A stretch of DNA of 39,604 nt from Candidatus Cloacimonetes bacterium HGW-Cloacimonetes-1 (GCA_002841975.1 PHBQ01000021.1:1-39604), one strand, 5' to 3'. Counted from the first letter of the stretch, positions 22,938 through 32,920 are shown. Translations and numbers: made by a program. Notes: generated by a model from the letters alone, not told the origin.

Positions 22938-24722
22938 ATGACACACTTTAACGACATGGGACTTCCTCCCTCAATTTTAAGTGCCTGTACGGATATGAAT
23001 TTTGTTTCTCCTACAGCAATACAAGAACTTACCATCCCTTGGTTGATGGAAAATGATGGTGATCTGATCGCTTTAGCGCAGACCGGTACCGGTAAGACAG
23101 CTGCGTTCGGATTTCCTATACTCAGTAAAACAGATTCCAATCGCAAGGTAATTCAAGCCCTGATTCTTTGCCCCACTCGTGAATTGTGTTTACAAATAAC
23201 TCGCGATCTCGACGAATATTCAAAGTACATCCCAAATCTCAAGACCTGTGCCGTCTATGGCGGAGCACCAATGTTCAAGCAAAAAGAACAGCTGAACCGC
23301 GGTAGCCAGGTCGTAGTCGGAACCCCCGGCCGAGTATTTGACTTTCTCAAACAAGGCGTTTTGAAGCTGGAAAACATCCAAAGCCTGGTGCTGGATGAAG
23401 CCGACGAAATGCTCAATATGGGCTTTAAAGAAGAACTGTTTGGAATTATGGATTTTTGCCCCAAAGACAAGCAAACTATGCTCTTCTCCGCCACTATGCC
23501 AAACGATGTGGCAACTCTGGCAAAGACCTTTATGGTCTCTCCTCACCGCATCAGCGCCGGTAAACAAAATCAAGGTGCCGAGAATATCGAACACTTTTAT
23601 TACAAAGTCCATGCCAAGGACAAATATAAAGCTTTGAAACGGATTGCAGACATGAGCCCCAATATCTACGGTATCATCTTTTGCAGAACCCGTAACGAAA
23701 CTCAGGAAATTGCAGACAAACTGCAGCACGACGGCTACAATGCCGATGCCTTGCATGGAGACTTGTCTCAGGGACAACGCGAATTGGTGATGAGCCGTTT
23801 CCGTTCCAAATACGTCCGTCTCCTGGTAGCTACAGACGTCGCCGCACGCGGCCTGGATGTGGATGACCTCACACATATTATCAACTACAATGCCCCCACC
23901 GAGACTGATGTCTATATCCATCGCTCCGGCAGAACCGGACGTGCCGGCAAAAGTGGAATCTCAATTATCATCGTTCACAGCAAAGAAATGTCTCAGCTCA
24001 AAGCTATCGAAAATAGACTGGGCAGAGAGATTACATACGCTCACGTTCCCAATGGCAGAGAGATTTGCGAAATCCAATTGCTGAAATTCATCGATACTGT
24101 CGATAATGTGGACGTCGATGAGACTCAGATCAATTCTTTCCTCGATGTGGTGTATACCAAGCTCGAGCATTTAAGCCGGGAAGACCTGATCAAACGCTTT
24201 GTATCGGTAGAGTTTAACCGCTTCCTCACCTATTACAAAGATGCCCTCGATCTCGATCTCACCCGCGAAACCAAAGTAAAGCCCTTGCAACAGCAAGTGG
24301 ACTACATTTTCGCAGCTTTCAAGCTGAATATCGGTGCCCAGCATGGTCTCACCAAGCGTGACCTCATGCGCCATGTAAACCGCCTCAAGATTACTGCCGG
24401 TATCGAAATCGGACACATCGAAATCATGAGCGATCACTCCATCATGGAACTCGATTCAGAGTACCAAGATCAAGCTCTGAAACTTCTCAATAAATCAAAC
24501 TACCGTGGTCAGAACATCACTGCCAAGGTGCTGATTCCCAAAGACGATGCACCAGATAGAAGACGTTTTGAAAAGAAACCTGCGGAAAAAACCTGGGATA
24601 GAAAGTCTGAGAGCAAATCCTCAGACCAACCTTGGGAAAGAAAAACAGTGAAAAAATCCTCGGATCAACCCTGGGAAAAACGCAGTAGAGCCCCCAAGAA
24701 AAATTATCGAAACGATAAATAA
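22938..24722 (+). CDS. deaD: DEAD-box ATP-dependent RNA helicase (DeaD/CsdA-like)
   Basis: This 594-residue helicase unwinds RNA, probably in ribosome assembly or RNA decay. The motifs are in order: AQTGTGKTAAFGFP (Walker A), PTREL, GTPGR, DEAD, SAT, the second RecA domain with FCRTRNETQEIADKL, ATDVAARGLDVDDL and HRSGRTGRAGKSG. A C-terminal DbpA-like RNA-binding domain (about 450-540) with RDLMRHVNRLKITAGIEIGH follows. The last ~50 residues are basic and low in complexity, with a repeated SSDQPWE(R/K) motif. The start follows a GAAGG site. The gene is monocistronic, with a terminator after it. Confidence 0.93.
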   Translation: MTHFNDMGLPPSILSACTDMNFVSPTAIQELTIPWLMENDGDLIALAQTGTGKTAAFGFPILSKTDSNRKVIQALILCPTRELCLQITRDLDEYSKYIPNLKTCAVYGGAPMFKQKEQLNRGSQVVVGTPGRVFDFLKQGVLKLENIQSLVLDEADEMLNMGFKEELFGIMDFCPKDKQTMLFSATMPNDVATLAKTFMVSPHRISAGKQNQGAENIEHFYYKVHAKDKYKALKRIADMSPNIYGIIFCRTRNETQEIADKLQHDGYNADALHGDLSQGQRELVMSRFRSKYVRLLVATDVAARGLDVDDLTHIINYNAPTETDVYIHRSGRTGRAGKSGISIIIVHSKEMSQLKAIENRLGREITYAHVPNGREICEIQLLKFIDTVDNVDVDETQINSFLDVVYTKLEHLSREDLIKRFVSVEFNRFLTYYKDALDLDLTRETKVKPLQQQVDYIFAAFKLNIGAQHGLTKRDLMRHVNRLKITAGIEIGHIEIMSDHSIMELDSEYQDQALKLLNKSNYRGQNITAKVLIPKDDAPDRRRFEKKPAEKTWDRKSESKSSDQPWERKTVKKSSDQPWEKRSRAPKKNYRNDK

Positions 24723-24733
24723 ATATACAGAAC

Positions 24734-24761
24734 GCCCCACCTTAGTGTGGGGCTTTTTTTT
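24734..24761 (+). terminator. Rho-independent terminator after the helicase gene
   Basis: GCCCCAC (24734-24740) pairs with GTGGGGC (24747-24753) around a six-base loop, followed by eight T. Confidence 0.92.
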
Positions 24762-25058
24762 CGGGTACTGAGTTGTTTCTTACGCAGATCAACGGGTCCG
24801 ATACATTCCTGTGTCGGCAAATACAAACCTAATTCTAAGTTACTTCCGCAGACACGCAGATCTGCGATCCTGATTTACAAGAACCTGTCACATATATGGA
24901 GTGTGAGCACGATAAAAAAAACCTTGACTATTATTAGAGATGTTGCTTTTTAAGAATTGGTATTGGAAACATCGTTACCATCATTTGGTCGAGATTGAAC
25001 CAAAATGAACATGGCATCGGCTTGAAGCACTCGGGAAAGCTGATGCTACGGAGTGTTT
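24762..25058. other. Intergenic region ahead of the secreted propeller protein
   Basis: About 300 bases without a convincing gene. It holds a TTGACT (24931 region) ahead of T-rich sequence that may be a poor promoter, and the GGAG ribosome-binding site just before the ATG at 25059. Nothing else was recognised. Confidence 0.5.
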
Positions 25059-27158
25059 ATGAAACGTTTTAGGATTTTAGCTACTTTGGTCATGCTGTAT
25101 TTCTCAGTATGTAGCTTATTCGCGCAAGCTGTTTATGAGGAATATAAGTTCGGGTCCAATAACATCAATGCGTTGCTCAAGTCCGGTAACCTGCTTTACA
25201 CGGGAACAGACAACGGCCTGATGGTACTGAATACGACCGATGACAGCATCCAGCATTATCATCTGGGAAATTCACCACTTGCTGCCTATAAGGTGACATG
25301 TCTTGCCAGGAAGTCTAACGGAACTATCTGGATTGGGACGGAAAATGGGCTTTACCGTATGGTCAATGGAGTTATCAGCAGCTATATGGGTTCATTTCTA
25401 ACGGGGAAAATCATATCACTCAACGTCGATGCTGATGATATCATCTGGCTAAGTAAGGACTATGGGTATGGCCAGGATGGACTCTACAAAATCAATCAGA
25501 GTGAAACCCTGGTACATGTGTCTCCACCGTATGAAGTTCCAAGAGCAATCTGTTCCGGTACAAACGGAGCTCTTTGGGTAGGATATACAGATCACTTGGT
25601 TGAATGGTATCCAGCCACTGGCATTCTGCATACTTGGGATACAAGCAATTCCAGCTTGCCGGATAACAATATCAAATCGATCAAATGCGATTCGCAGGGC
25701 AGTATCTGGATACTTAGCGCATTAGGCCTCACAAAGATCCCCACAGATGGGGATTGGATTGTACTTAGTGGAGACATGTCCGACCTCATCGCGGGAGGCT
25801 TGCAGATAGATATTGATAGTATGGACAGGGTGTGGATCGCCAAACGCACAATGCTGCTGAAATTGGATGATGGGGAATTAGTTTCATATCCTGCTGCACA
25901 GCTTGGGGTGAATGGTTTTTCGATCAATAGTATCCACTGCTCCGATGCTGTGTATTATGGGGCAAGAGGTCGTATTGGGACAGTTGTCAACGATACTTTT
26001 AGTGTCCGGACAGTTTTTAATACCGCCCTTTTGAATTTTGATATCTTTTCTATGGATTTAGATAATACATCTTGTCTTTGGTTATCTTATAGTAACACTC
26101 CAGGTGTAGAGTACCCGGAGCAATATTCCAGTGTCAGTGGCCAACAGATCACTCATTATCCGCTCCCCAACAACAGCAGTAGCTCCGCCCAGTTAGTTTT
26201 GACAGGCTCTCGGAATCAATATGCTGTTTTGTATTACTCAATTTATAAGTTAGATACCACTGGTTGGACATATTTGGTAAATCAAGGTTGGGTAGAAAAG
26301 TGCTTTTCCGCTGCAGGAAAGGCGTACTTCAATCCTTCTGATAATGGTATCTATATCCATGATGGTAACATCGGATGGAATATCGATATCGACTTCCCGG
26401 GTTCGCTCTATAATTATGCGGCAAGATTGACGATCGACAACGAGGAACACCTCTGGTTTATCAACAACTCCAAATTGGTTTCATACTCCGATTCTGTGTT
26501 CACGGTGCATCCCAGTATTTCAGCAATAGGTTCGATAACTTGCATTTCTCCTGATCCAAACGGCAACATCTGGCTTGGGAATCATGATGGAGAAATATGG
26601 AAATACAACGGGAACCATTACCGATTGTATCTAACCTTGCCCCGCAGCGAGCAGGTGCAGCAGATAATCTTTGGCGAAAGCGGATCAATCTGGTTCAAGA
26701 CAGAGTATGGAGTCTATGTCTGGCAGGAGCAAATGGGGTTTCAGTCCTTATTGCCAAGCATCAGCTTCGATACACCTTTGTGCAATATAGTAAAGCTTCC
26801 AGAAGGCAGGATCCTCATCTGCACCAAAACAGGTTATTTCATATATAGATTTTATCCGCCCACATCGATGGAGGATGAAATCAATGTTTCGTCAATATCC
26901 CCGAGGCAGATAGTTGCTTACCCCAATCCGAGTAGTGGAGACATGACGATCGAAACCAGCAGCGGTAAAGAGCTCTCTCATGTTCAGATCTATAATATAC
27001 GAGGTCAATTGGTTCGGGATTTCGGGGTTTCTTCCATTGGACCTATCGTATGGGACGGGAAAAATACAAATGGTTTGAACGTAGCGAATGGGATCTATCT
27101 CCTCTCAGCGAGAGTGGGTGATAGAATTGAAACCCGGAAGATTGTGAGAAGGAAGTGA
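25059..27158 (+). CDS. Secreted beta-propeller protein with C-terminal T9SS-type sorting domain
   Basis: This 699-residue protein has a signal peptide (MKRFRILATLVMLYFSVCSL, cleavage near FAQA). Many propeller blades of the two-component-regulator type follow, for example GTIWIGTENGLYRMVNG, ALWVGYTDHLVEWYPATG, SIWILSALGLTKIPTDG and NIWLGNHDGEIWKYNG. The last ~75 residues form a sorting domain with AYPNPSSGDMTIET, VQIYNIRGQLVRDFG and NGIYLLSARVGDRIETRKIV. Such domains direct export by the type IX system and surface attachment. The ATG at 25059 follows GGAG; a GTG at 25053 is less likely. The protein is probably outside the cell; ligand unknown. The next gene begins at its stop. Confidence 0.85.
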   Translation: MKRFRILATLVMLYFSVCSLFAQAVYEEYKFGSNNINALLKSGNLLYTGTDNGLMVLNTTDDSIQHYHLGNSPLAAYKVTCLARKSNGTIWIGTENGLYRMVNGVISSYMGSFLTGKIISLNVDADDIIWLSKDYGYGQDGLYKINQSETLVHVSPPYEVPRAICSGTNGALWVGYTDHLVEWYPATGILHTWDTSNSSLPDNNIKSIKCDSQGSIWILSALGLTKIPTDGDWIVLSGDMSDLIAGGLQIDIDSMDRVWIAKRTMLLKLDDGELVSYPAAQLGVNGFSINSIHCSDAVYYGARGRIGTVVNDTFSVRTVFNTALLNFDIFSMDLDNTSCLWLSYSNTPGVEYPEQYSSVSGQQITHYPLPNNSSSSAQLVLTGSRNQYAVLYYSIYKLDTTGWTYLVNQGWVEKCFSAAGKAYFNPSDNGIYIHDGNIGWNIDIDFPGSLYNYAARLTIDNEEHLWFINNSKLVSYSDSVFTVHPSISAIGSITCISPDPNGNIWLGNHDGEIWKYNGNHYRLYLTLPRSEQVQQIIFGESGSIWFKTEYGVYVWQEQMGFQSLLPSISFDTPLCNIVKLPEGRILICTKTGYFIYRFYPPTSMEDEINVSSISPRQIVAYPNPSSGDMTIETSSGKELSHVQIYNIRGQLVRDFGVSSIGPIVWDGKNTNGLNVANGIYLLSARVGDRIETRKIVRRK

Positions 27159-27160
27159 AC

Positions 27161-28990
27161 GTGAAAGATCTATTCGTATCTGCTTACAAAGGGTTTAGTT
27201 TTAGACACATGATGTTTGTCATTGCCTTGGTAGTGTTGTTTGGAAAAGCAGAAGCTTCCTTCATGATGGTTGAACTAGGCATTCCAAATCTAAGGGATGG
27301 CAACCTTGCTTTTGGTGATTTTGATAATGATGGAGATCTTGATCTGATGACCTTAGGAAGTCATACATACCAGGGCATGAATTCGACTCAAGCAAGGCTC
27401 TATCGCAATATCGGAAATTGGCAGTTTATCGACACAGGATTTGAATTTGGAGATTTCGTCCAGGGTGGGGTTTCTTGGGCAGACTTCAATAATGATGGCT
27501 GGCTCGATGTCGTACTCAGCGGAGCCGAGTCTATATCCGGTTATTCCAAACCAATCAAGTTATTCCAAAACGATGCGGGACAGGGTTTCATTGCTGTTGA
27601 TTTTACCTTTCACAATACATCCAATAGCAATCACATCTGGGCAGATGTGGATAACGACTTTGATATGGATCTGATCATTATTGGAAGAGTCAGCAATGTT
27701 TTCATGTTTGGAGACCTCTGTATGTACTACAACCTTGGTAATGGCGAATTTCAATACGACTCTCTTGCAGCTCTGCCAAACTTCCTTGGAAGTGAGACCG
27801 GTTACCTCAGCGCAGTCGATTTTAATCGGGATGGATATCTGGATCTGACTATCGGAGCAATACGCGTTTATGGTGGTACCGGATCTTCGAGGACAATAGC
27901 CTGGCGACGAACTTCCACCGGAACCTATGAAAGCGTGTTTGGAAATGAGATTGGAGGTGGCGGCGGATTTCAGTGGTTTGATTATGATTGCGATGGTACT
28001 CTGGACTTTCTTTATACCGGCTATCAAGCCAATATTGGAGATGCGACGATCTTGCTACTCAACGAAAATGGACTTTTCACGAATACAACTCATAGCTTTC
28101 CCGCCACTGAAGATGGCGATCTGGCGACTGCGGATTATGATAATGACGGCGATGCGGACATTTTTATTACCGGAGGCACTTTTTTATCGGCACTGGCAAA
28201 TCTATACCGCAACGATGGCTCCGGGATTTTTACCGAAGCAGGTCAAGGGTTACAACCTGTATATAGAAGCTATGCGTTTTGGGTAGATATTGATAACGAC
28301 AATGACCTGGATCTGGCCTATACAGGTTATGATGGCTATGGTTGGACGATGTTTTACCGCAATGAAAATGTAGTACAGAATCAGCCTCCCTCTGCACCAG
28401 TTCTTAGTTATGACCAGGTAAATGGTTTTGTGATCTCTGGTGCAACGGACAGTGTAACTCCACAGCATTCCCTCACCTATGACCTGAAGATCGGCACCAG
28501 CCCCGGAGCAGCGGACGTTTACCACCCCATGGCGGATTTAGAGACTGGGTTTCGTAAAGTACCTGGACCTGGGCGTCCAAGCTTTAGAGAACATAGATTG
28601 ACTGCCGGTGGAATATACTATGCATCTGCCCAAGCTATAGATGGTGGATTCATGGGTTCGATCTGGGGACCTGAGATCGTGATCGATTTGAGTGTAGCCT
28701 TAGATGACCAAATCCAAAATATACCTTCTCCAGCAATGTATCCCAATCCCTTCTCAGACCAGATAAACATCCGCCTGGCAGCACTCCCATCAAATAACAT
28801 CAAAGCAGAGATATACAACATCAGAGGTCAGAAGATCCGTTGCCTGAAAGCACAAAACGCAAGTGGTGTAACCAATTATACTTGGGATGGTATGGACGAA
28901 TCTGGTTTGAGGGTTTCCAATGGAGTCTATTATCTCCGATTAGCTCATAATAAGCACATCAACACAAGCAAGATCCTGTTGATCAAGTAA
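27161..28990 (+). CDS. Secreted FG-GAP/VCBS repeat protein with C-terminal sorting domain
   Basis: This ~609-residue protein has an N-terminal hydrophobic signal region (MMFVIALVVLFGKAEA). At least seven FG-GAP/VCBS repeats with calcium-binding DxDxDGxxD loops follow, such as GDFDNDGDLDLMTLG, ADFNNDGWLDVVLSG, VDFNRDGYLDLTIGA and VDIDNDNDLDLAYTG. Then comes a fibronectin-like linker and a C-terminal sorting domain (MYPNPFSDQINIRL, AEIYNIRGQKIRCL, SNGVYYLRLAHNKH). Start is uncertain: GTG at 27155 overlaps the preceding TGA, while GTG at 27161 has better spacing from AAGGA. It probably forms a calcium-stabilised surface propeller. It pairs with the upstream gene, which shares a related sorting domain. 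Confidence 0.83.
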   Translation: MKDLFVSAYKGFSFRHMMFVIALVVLFGKAEASFMMVELGIPNLRDGNLAFGDFDNDGDLDLMTLGSHTYQGMNSTQARLYRNIGNWQFIDTGFEFGDFVQGGVSWADFNNDGWLDVVLSGAESISGYSKPIKLFQNDAGQGFIAVDFTFHNTSNSNHIWADVDNDFDMDLIIIGRVSNVFMFGDLCMYYNLGNGEFQYDSLAALPNFLGSETGYLSAVDFNRDGYLDLTIGAIRVYGGTGSSRTIAWRRTSTGTYESVFGNEIGGGGGFQWFDYDCDGTLDFLYTGYQANIGDATILLLNENGLFTNTTHSFPATEDGDLATADYDNDGDADIFITGGTFLSALANLYRNDGSGIFTEAGQGLQPVYRSYAFWVDIDNDNDLDLAYTGYDGYGWTMFYRNENVVQNQPPSAPVLSYDQVNGFVISGATDSVTPQHSLTYDLKIGTSPGAADVYHPMADLETGFRKVPGPGRPSFREHRLTAGGIYYASAQAIDGGFMGSIWGPEIVIDLSVALDDQIQNIPSPAMYPNPFSDQINIRLAALPSNNIKAEIYNIRGQKIRCLKAQNASGVTNYTWDGMDESGLRVSNGVYYLRLAHNKHINTSKILLIK

Positions 28991-29172
28991 AAAGCTACAC
29001 TGGTCAAGAAGAGGACGATTCCCGAAATCCTGATCTATCTAGCTACTTGATCGCAAAGGTATTCTGATACGGCATAAGAGAGAGATATATTCCCCTCTAT
29101 ACGAATATCGGGCTTGACATCTTGTGCCTGCCTGAATGGCATAGTTCAAATAGAAATCCCGGATAGGAGTTT

Positions 29173-30018
29173 ATGGTAAAAATAAGTCTGATAATTTCCG
29201 TGTACAATAGGTTGGAGCTTTTAAAAAGCTGTTTGTTAGCAGTATCTATTCAGAGTCGTAAACCGGACGAAATCATCATTACTGATGATGGATCCGAGGA
29301 AGACATAATTGGCTTTGGACGAGTAATGCAAGCCGAACTGAAAGTTCCTATCCATATCATCCGTCATGCACATGCAGACTTTCGTTTGTGTAGAAACCGC
29401 AATAACGGAGTACATTTCTCGACTGGGGATATCCTAGTCTTTATCGATCAAGACATTTTGATCACGCGAAATTATCTGGCAGAAATCGAGCAACAAATGA
29501 GGCCGGGACGTTTCTTGAGCGGATACCCCATACGCCTGTCTCAAGAGCAATCTACCTTGTTGACAGATGCAATGATATTGGACTGTAATTATAGTTCGAT
29601 CCTGCTACCCTCACAACTCCGCAAGATCAGGAAGCAGTATCGCAAGGATCATCTCAACCGTTTCTTATACAGATGTGGGAGGCTTGCACCTTGTGGAGCA
29701 AAGCTACGCGGGGGAGTGAGTGCGATCCGCAGGGAAGATTACATCCGCGTCAATGGTTATGATGAGCGTTATGTGGGCTGGGGAAACGAAGATGATGATA
29801 TGGGGCGCAGGCTACTGGCGACCGGAACTATCGGTTACAATTTTACCTATTCTGAATACCCAATCCACATCTATCATCCTCCCTATCATCAAAATGGTAT
29901 CCGAGTCAATCAAGAATACTCATCACGCAGAAGGAAGCAGATCACACGGCACAACTACCAATGTGAAGTCGGACTTTCTGCCCCCAGACCGGATGTGGAA
30001 ATCTTCAATCTTACTTGA
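29173..30018 (+). CDS. Family 2 glycosyltransferase with galactosyltransferase-like C-terminus
   Basis: This 281-residue GT-A fold enzyme opens with KISLIISVYNRLELLKSCLL and has IITDDGSEEDI, then FIDQDILIT (metal-binding DQD in place of DXD). The late RREDYIRVNGYDERYVGWGN followed by EDDDMGRRL is the galactosyltransferase-type C-terminal motif found in chondroitin polymerase-like and other GT2 proteins. It adds a sugar to a glycan or lipid carrier in the cytoplasm. It converges with the minus-strand glycosyltransferase gene, overlapping it by 8 bases at the stops. Substrates are unknown. Confidence 0.88.
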   Translation: MVKISLIISVYNRLELLKSCLLAVSIQSRKPDEIIITDDGSEEDIIGFGRVMQAELKVPIHIIRHAHADFRLCRNRNNGVHFSTGDILVFIDQDILITRNYLAEIEQQMRPGRFLSGYPIRLSQEQSTLLTDAMILDCNYSSILLPSQLRKIRKQYRKDHLNRFLYRCGRLAPCGAKLRGGVSAIRREDYIRVNGYDERYVGWGNEDDDMGRRLLATGTIGYNFTYSEYPIHIYHPPYHQNGIRVNQEYSSRRRKQITRHNYQCEVGLSAPRPDVEIFNLT

Positions 30019-30943
30019 TCAGCTTATAGTTTTTAAAAGTTCCGATATGCCCCACCACCTTTTCCAAGAGTGAGATCAAACGATACTTTAGCAGCTCGTG
30101 TTTGTGTGGTTTGCGGTAGGGGTTTGGCTTGCCCGTGTATTGCAATTTATCCTGCCAGTCAAAGCGTTCGATCATGTCCTGCATCACCGTCGGATGAGTT
30201 CCCTTGAACTGCCCCAACAGGCTTAAAGGACCATAATCAAAGTACTCCGGTGCCTTGGAATAATAATCTTCAGCGCGGGATTTCCCCCAGTGCACAGAAT
30301 CCAGAGAGCGTCGTTTGTTCTGCATCAAATGCGGTGGGCGAACCCAACCGTAATGATAGATTTTGGCATCGACCCTGGCCACTTGAAGCTTGCGGGTATC
30401 GGTTTCCTGCCGTGGATTATCGTAAGTATCAAACCAGCGGAAGGACTGGGCACTTTGATAAGAGTGAATCTTGGGCAGGTTGCGCACTATGCGTATTTCG
30501 TTGGGGTACCAGCCATGTCCGTCGTGATAATGTTGATAATCTCCCCAAAAGTGGACGTAGTCAAAGAGTAAGCCTTCGATCCGTTCATCACCCAGGAGTT
30601 CTTCGCATCTCTTCTCTATAATCGGAAGATACTTCTCGTGTACTACTTCATCTGCTTGCACATAAAAGAGCCAGTCACCCGTGCATTCTTTCATCGCAAT
30701 ATCAGTTTGATAGCTATTGATCATGCCGCGCTTGAAGTATTTCTCTTCCCAGATGGTGTCGATGATGCGGATCTTGGGATCATCTATCGCCGCTATCAAT
30801 TCCCTTGTATGATCGTCCGCATCGCCCTTACCGATAGCTATCACAAATTCGCTACAGATCGGCAGGATAGATTTGATCGCTTCAACAGTCGGGTAATAAA
30901 GCTTTTCACCATTTCGGACAAAAGAAAAACCACTGATTTTCAT
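30011..30943 (-). CDS. Glycosyltransferase, GT2-like
   Basis: This 310-residue protein starts with KISGFSFVRNGEKLYYPTVE and has SEFVIAIGKGDADDHTRELI and ECTGDWLFYVQADEVVHEKY, with QADE in place of the DXD metal site. These are features of a family 2 glycosyltransferase subgroup related to lipopolysaccharide core synthesis enzymes. The C-terminal part (about 210-310) is rich in His, Lys and Trp and has no motif recognised. It lies 8 bases after the ABC exporter gene and is probably cotranscribed with it, so a role in making the exported glycolipid is likely. Confidence 0.85.
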   Translation of the reverse strand: MKISGFSFVRNGEKLYYPTVEAIKSILPICSEFVIAIGKGDADDHTRELIAAIDDPKIRIIDTIWEEKYFKRGMINSYQTDIAMKECTGDWLFYVQADEVVHEKYLPIIEKRCEELLGDERIEGLLFDYVHFWGDYQHYHDGHGWYPNEIRIVRNLPKIHSYQSAQSFRWFDTYDNPRQETDTRKLQVARVDAKIYHYGWVRPPHLMQNKRRSLDSVHWGKSRAEDYYSKAPEYFDYGPLSLLGQFKGTHPTVMQDMIERFDWQDKLQYTGKPNPYRKPHKHELLKYRLISLLEKVVGHIGTFKNYKLIK

Positions 30944-30951
30944 AACACCTT

Positions 30952-32874
30952 CTATGCTTCAAATTGCAGATTATTGAGAAAACGATAGCGTTCGCAGGTT
31001 TGGAGCAGCTCTTCATGCTTTCCAATTCCTACGATCTCGCCTCTTTCGAGGACTACTATGCAGTCACTGGAAAGTACGGTAGATAATCTATGGGCAATAA
31101 TTATGACTGTTCTGTTGCGGGTGGCAGCATTGATCGCTTCCTGGACATTGCGTTCGGATTCAGTATCCAAGGCACTGGTGGCCTCATCAAAGATCAAGAT
31201 GGGGGGATTCCCCACGATAGCACGTGCAATGCAGAGCCTTTGTCTTTGACCACCGGAGAGATTGGCACCCTTGGTATCCAGGATTTGGTCGTATTTATTC
31301 GGTAGCTGCTGGATGAATTCATCGGCATGGGCAATGCGTGCTGCGGCTGCAATCTGTTCATCGCTCACATCGTCCCAAGTGCCATAAGCTATGTTCTCCC
31401 GCACAGACTTGGTAAAGAGAATGGACTCCTGAGTGACAATGCCAAAGAGGCGTCGCAGATCGTCCAACAGGATGTCTCTGATGTCTATCCCATCGATCTT
31501 GATAGCACCGGATTTGACATCGTACATGCGATTGATCAGGTTGGCAACGGTGGTCTTTCCCCCGCCACTGGAACCGACGAAGGCAATCTTTTGCCCTTTG
31601 GGGATCTGCAGGTTGATGTCTTTTAAAATAGGTTTATCCTGTTTGTAATAAAAGCCCACATGTTCAAAATCTATACTGCGGTCAAAGCTCTTTTTGGATA
31701 CAGGATTTTCCGTGTCCTGGATCGTGCTTTGTTGATTCATCACCAAGGATATACGATCTAATGACACGACCGCTTTTTTGACGTCGGTGTACATCTGAGT
31801 GAGCGATTTGAGCGGTGCAAGCATTGAAAAGAGAGCAAACAGGAAAGTAGTAAAGCTGCCAAGGCTAAAACCACTCTTGGGATCGACTATCATGGCTCCG
31901 CCAATGATGATGACCACGATCCCAGTGATGGTGGAATTGATCTCTGAAATCGGCACATTTAAAGAAGCATAGATCTGAGAGCGCTGCCACATCTTGAGAT
32001 GTTTGCTGTTGATGGCTTGAAAGACGCGAAACTCTTGATCTTCACGGCGGAAAGCCTTTACTATTTTCATGCTGTTCAGCACTTCTTCCACATTGGAAAA
32101 CATCGTGCTCAGCTGCTCCTGGATCCGCTTTGAGTATTTCTTGATCTTTTTACCCAAGACCCCCACCGTTACCGAAAACACGGGTAGGACGAGAGCACTC
32201 ATCAAAAAGAGTCGGGAATTCAGATACAACGCTATGCGCATATATACCAATATCGTGATGATGTCCCGAATGGAATTGAGCAGGGAATTGATAAACTGGT
32301 TACTGACGTTTTCTACGTCATTTACCATGCGTACAATGGAATCTCCCACCTGGTTTTGATTGTAAAACTCCAGAGATTGATTCAAATAACGATCAAACAT
32401 ATAGTTGCGTACGTCACGGATAGTATTGCCCCGTAGGTAAACAAAGAACATACGGTTGGCAAAATAGCTGATGTTTTTCAGCAACATCAATACAAAGATC
32501 AGGACGCATAGCATGTAGAGCAGGGATAGAGAATCCGTCTTTAGCATGATCTGCTGGATATCTGTCCAGAGGGGAGTAAAGGCATCCAAACTGCGGATCG
32601 AGAAGAGGCTGCCATACTGGGCAGTAAAATCCGTCACTGCCTTTCCGCAAGCTATCAAAAACTGGTCATAATGCTGATAGATAATGCCCGTTTTACCGGG
32701 TTTGAAGACATAATCAAAGAGGGGAATCATGAGCGTGATGCTGATTCCGCTAAAAATGGCAAAACAAAACATCGTGATCAGTCCCATTATCATGTGGAAC
32801 CAATACTTAAACATCATCCGGTAAATCTGGATGAGGTTACTCCATTTACTGAGAGATTGATTTTCAGATTTCAT
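30952..32874 (-). CDS. MsbA-like ABC exporter (fused membrane and ATPase domains)
   Basis: This ~640-residue half-transporter has six membrane helices over about 1-380 and an ATPase domain from about 405. Walker A is GSSGGGKTT at about 433, the signature LSGGQRQR, Walker B ILIFDEATSALD, and the switch HRLST. Layout and context beside glycosyltransferases suggest a lipid or glycolipid flippase, dimeric in the inner membrane. The ATG at 32874 is chosen because the longer reading to 33063 runs through the tRNA-Arg gene and its terminator. No strong ribosome-binding site precedes 32874, so a later Met (about residue 20) is possible. Confidence 0.88.
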   Translation of the reverse strand: MKSENQSLSKWSNLIQIYRMMFKYWFHMIMGLITMFCFAIFSGISITLMIPLFDYVFKPGKTGIIYQHYDQFLIACGKAVTDFTAQYGSLFSIRSLDAFTPLWTDIQQIMLKTDSLSLLYMLCVLIFVLMLLKNISYFANRMFFVYLRGNTIRDVRNYMFDRYLNQSLEFYNQNQVGDSIVRMVNDVENVSNQFINSLLNSIRDIITILVYMRIALYLNSRLFLMSALVLPVFSVTVGVLGKKIKKYSKRIQEQLSTMFSNVEEVLNSMKIVKAFRREDQEFRVFQAINSKHLKMWQRSQIYASLNVPISEINSTITGIVVIIIGGAMIVDPKSGFSLGSFTTFLFALFSMLAPLKSLTQMYTDVKKAVVSLDRISLVMNQQSTIQDTENPVSKKSFDRSIDFEHVGFYYKQDKPILKDINLQIPKGQKIAFVGSSGGGKTTVANLINRMYDVKSGAIKIDGIDIRDILLDDLRRLFGIVTQESILFTKSVRENIAYGTWDDVSDEQIAAAARIAHADEFIQQLPNKYDQILDTKGANLSGGQRQRLCIARAIVGNPPILIFDEATSALDTESERNVQEAINAATRNRTVIIIAHRLSTVLSSDCIVVLERGEIVGIGKHEELLQTCERYRFLNNLQFEA

Positions 32875-32887
32875 ATTCGGTACATAC

Positions 32888-32910
32888 AAAAAAAGCCAGC
32901 AAATGCTGGC
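32888..32910 (-). terminator. Terminator downstream of tRNA-Arg
   Basis: On the minus strand GCCAGC (32910-32905), loop ATTT and GCTGGC (32900-32895) form a six-pair hairpin followed by seven T (32894-32888). It lies between tRNA-Arg and the ABC exporter gene and ends the tRNA transcript. Confidence 0.85.
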
Positions 32911-32920
32911 AAGTAAAAAA

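Noticed and set aside
29114-29145. TTGACA ahead of the glycosyltransferase at 29173 as a promoter
   Set aside because: The best -10-like hexamer (CATAGT) is 20 bases away and the 17-base position reads TGGCAT, so the pair is too weak to report as a promoter.
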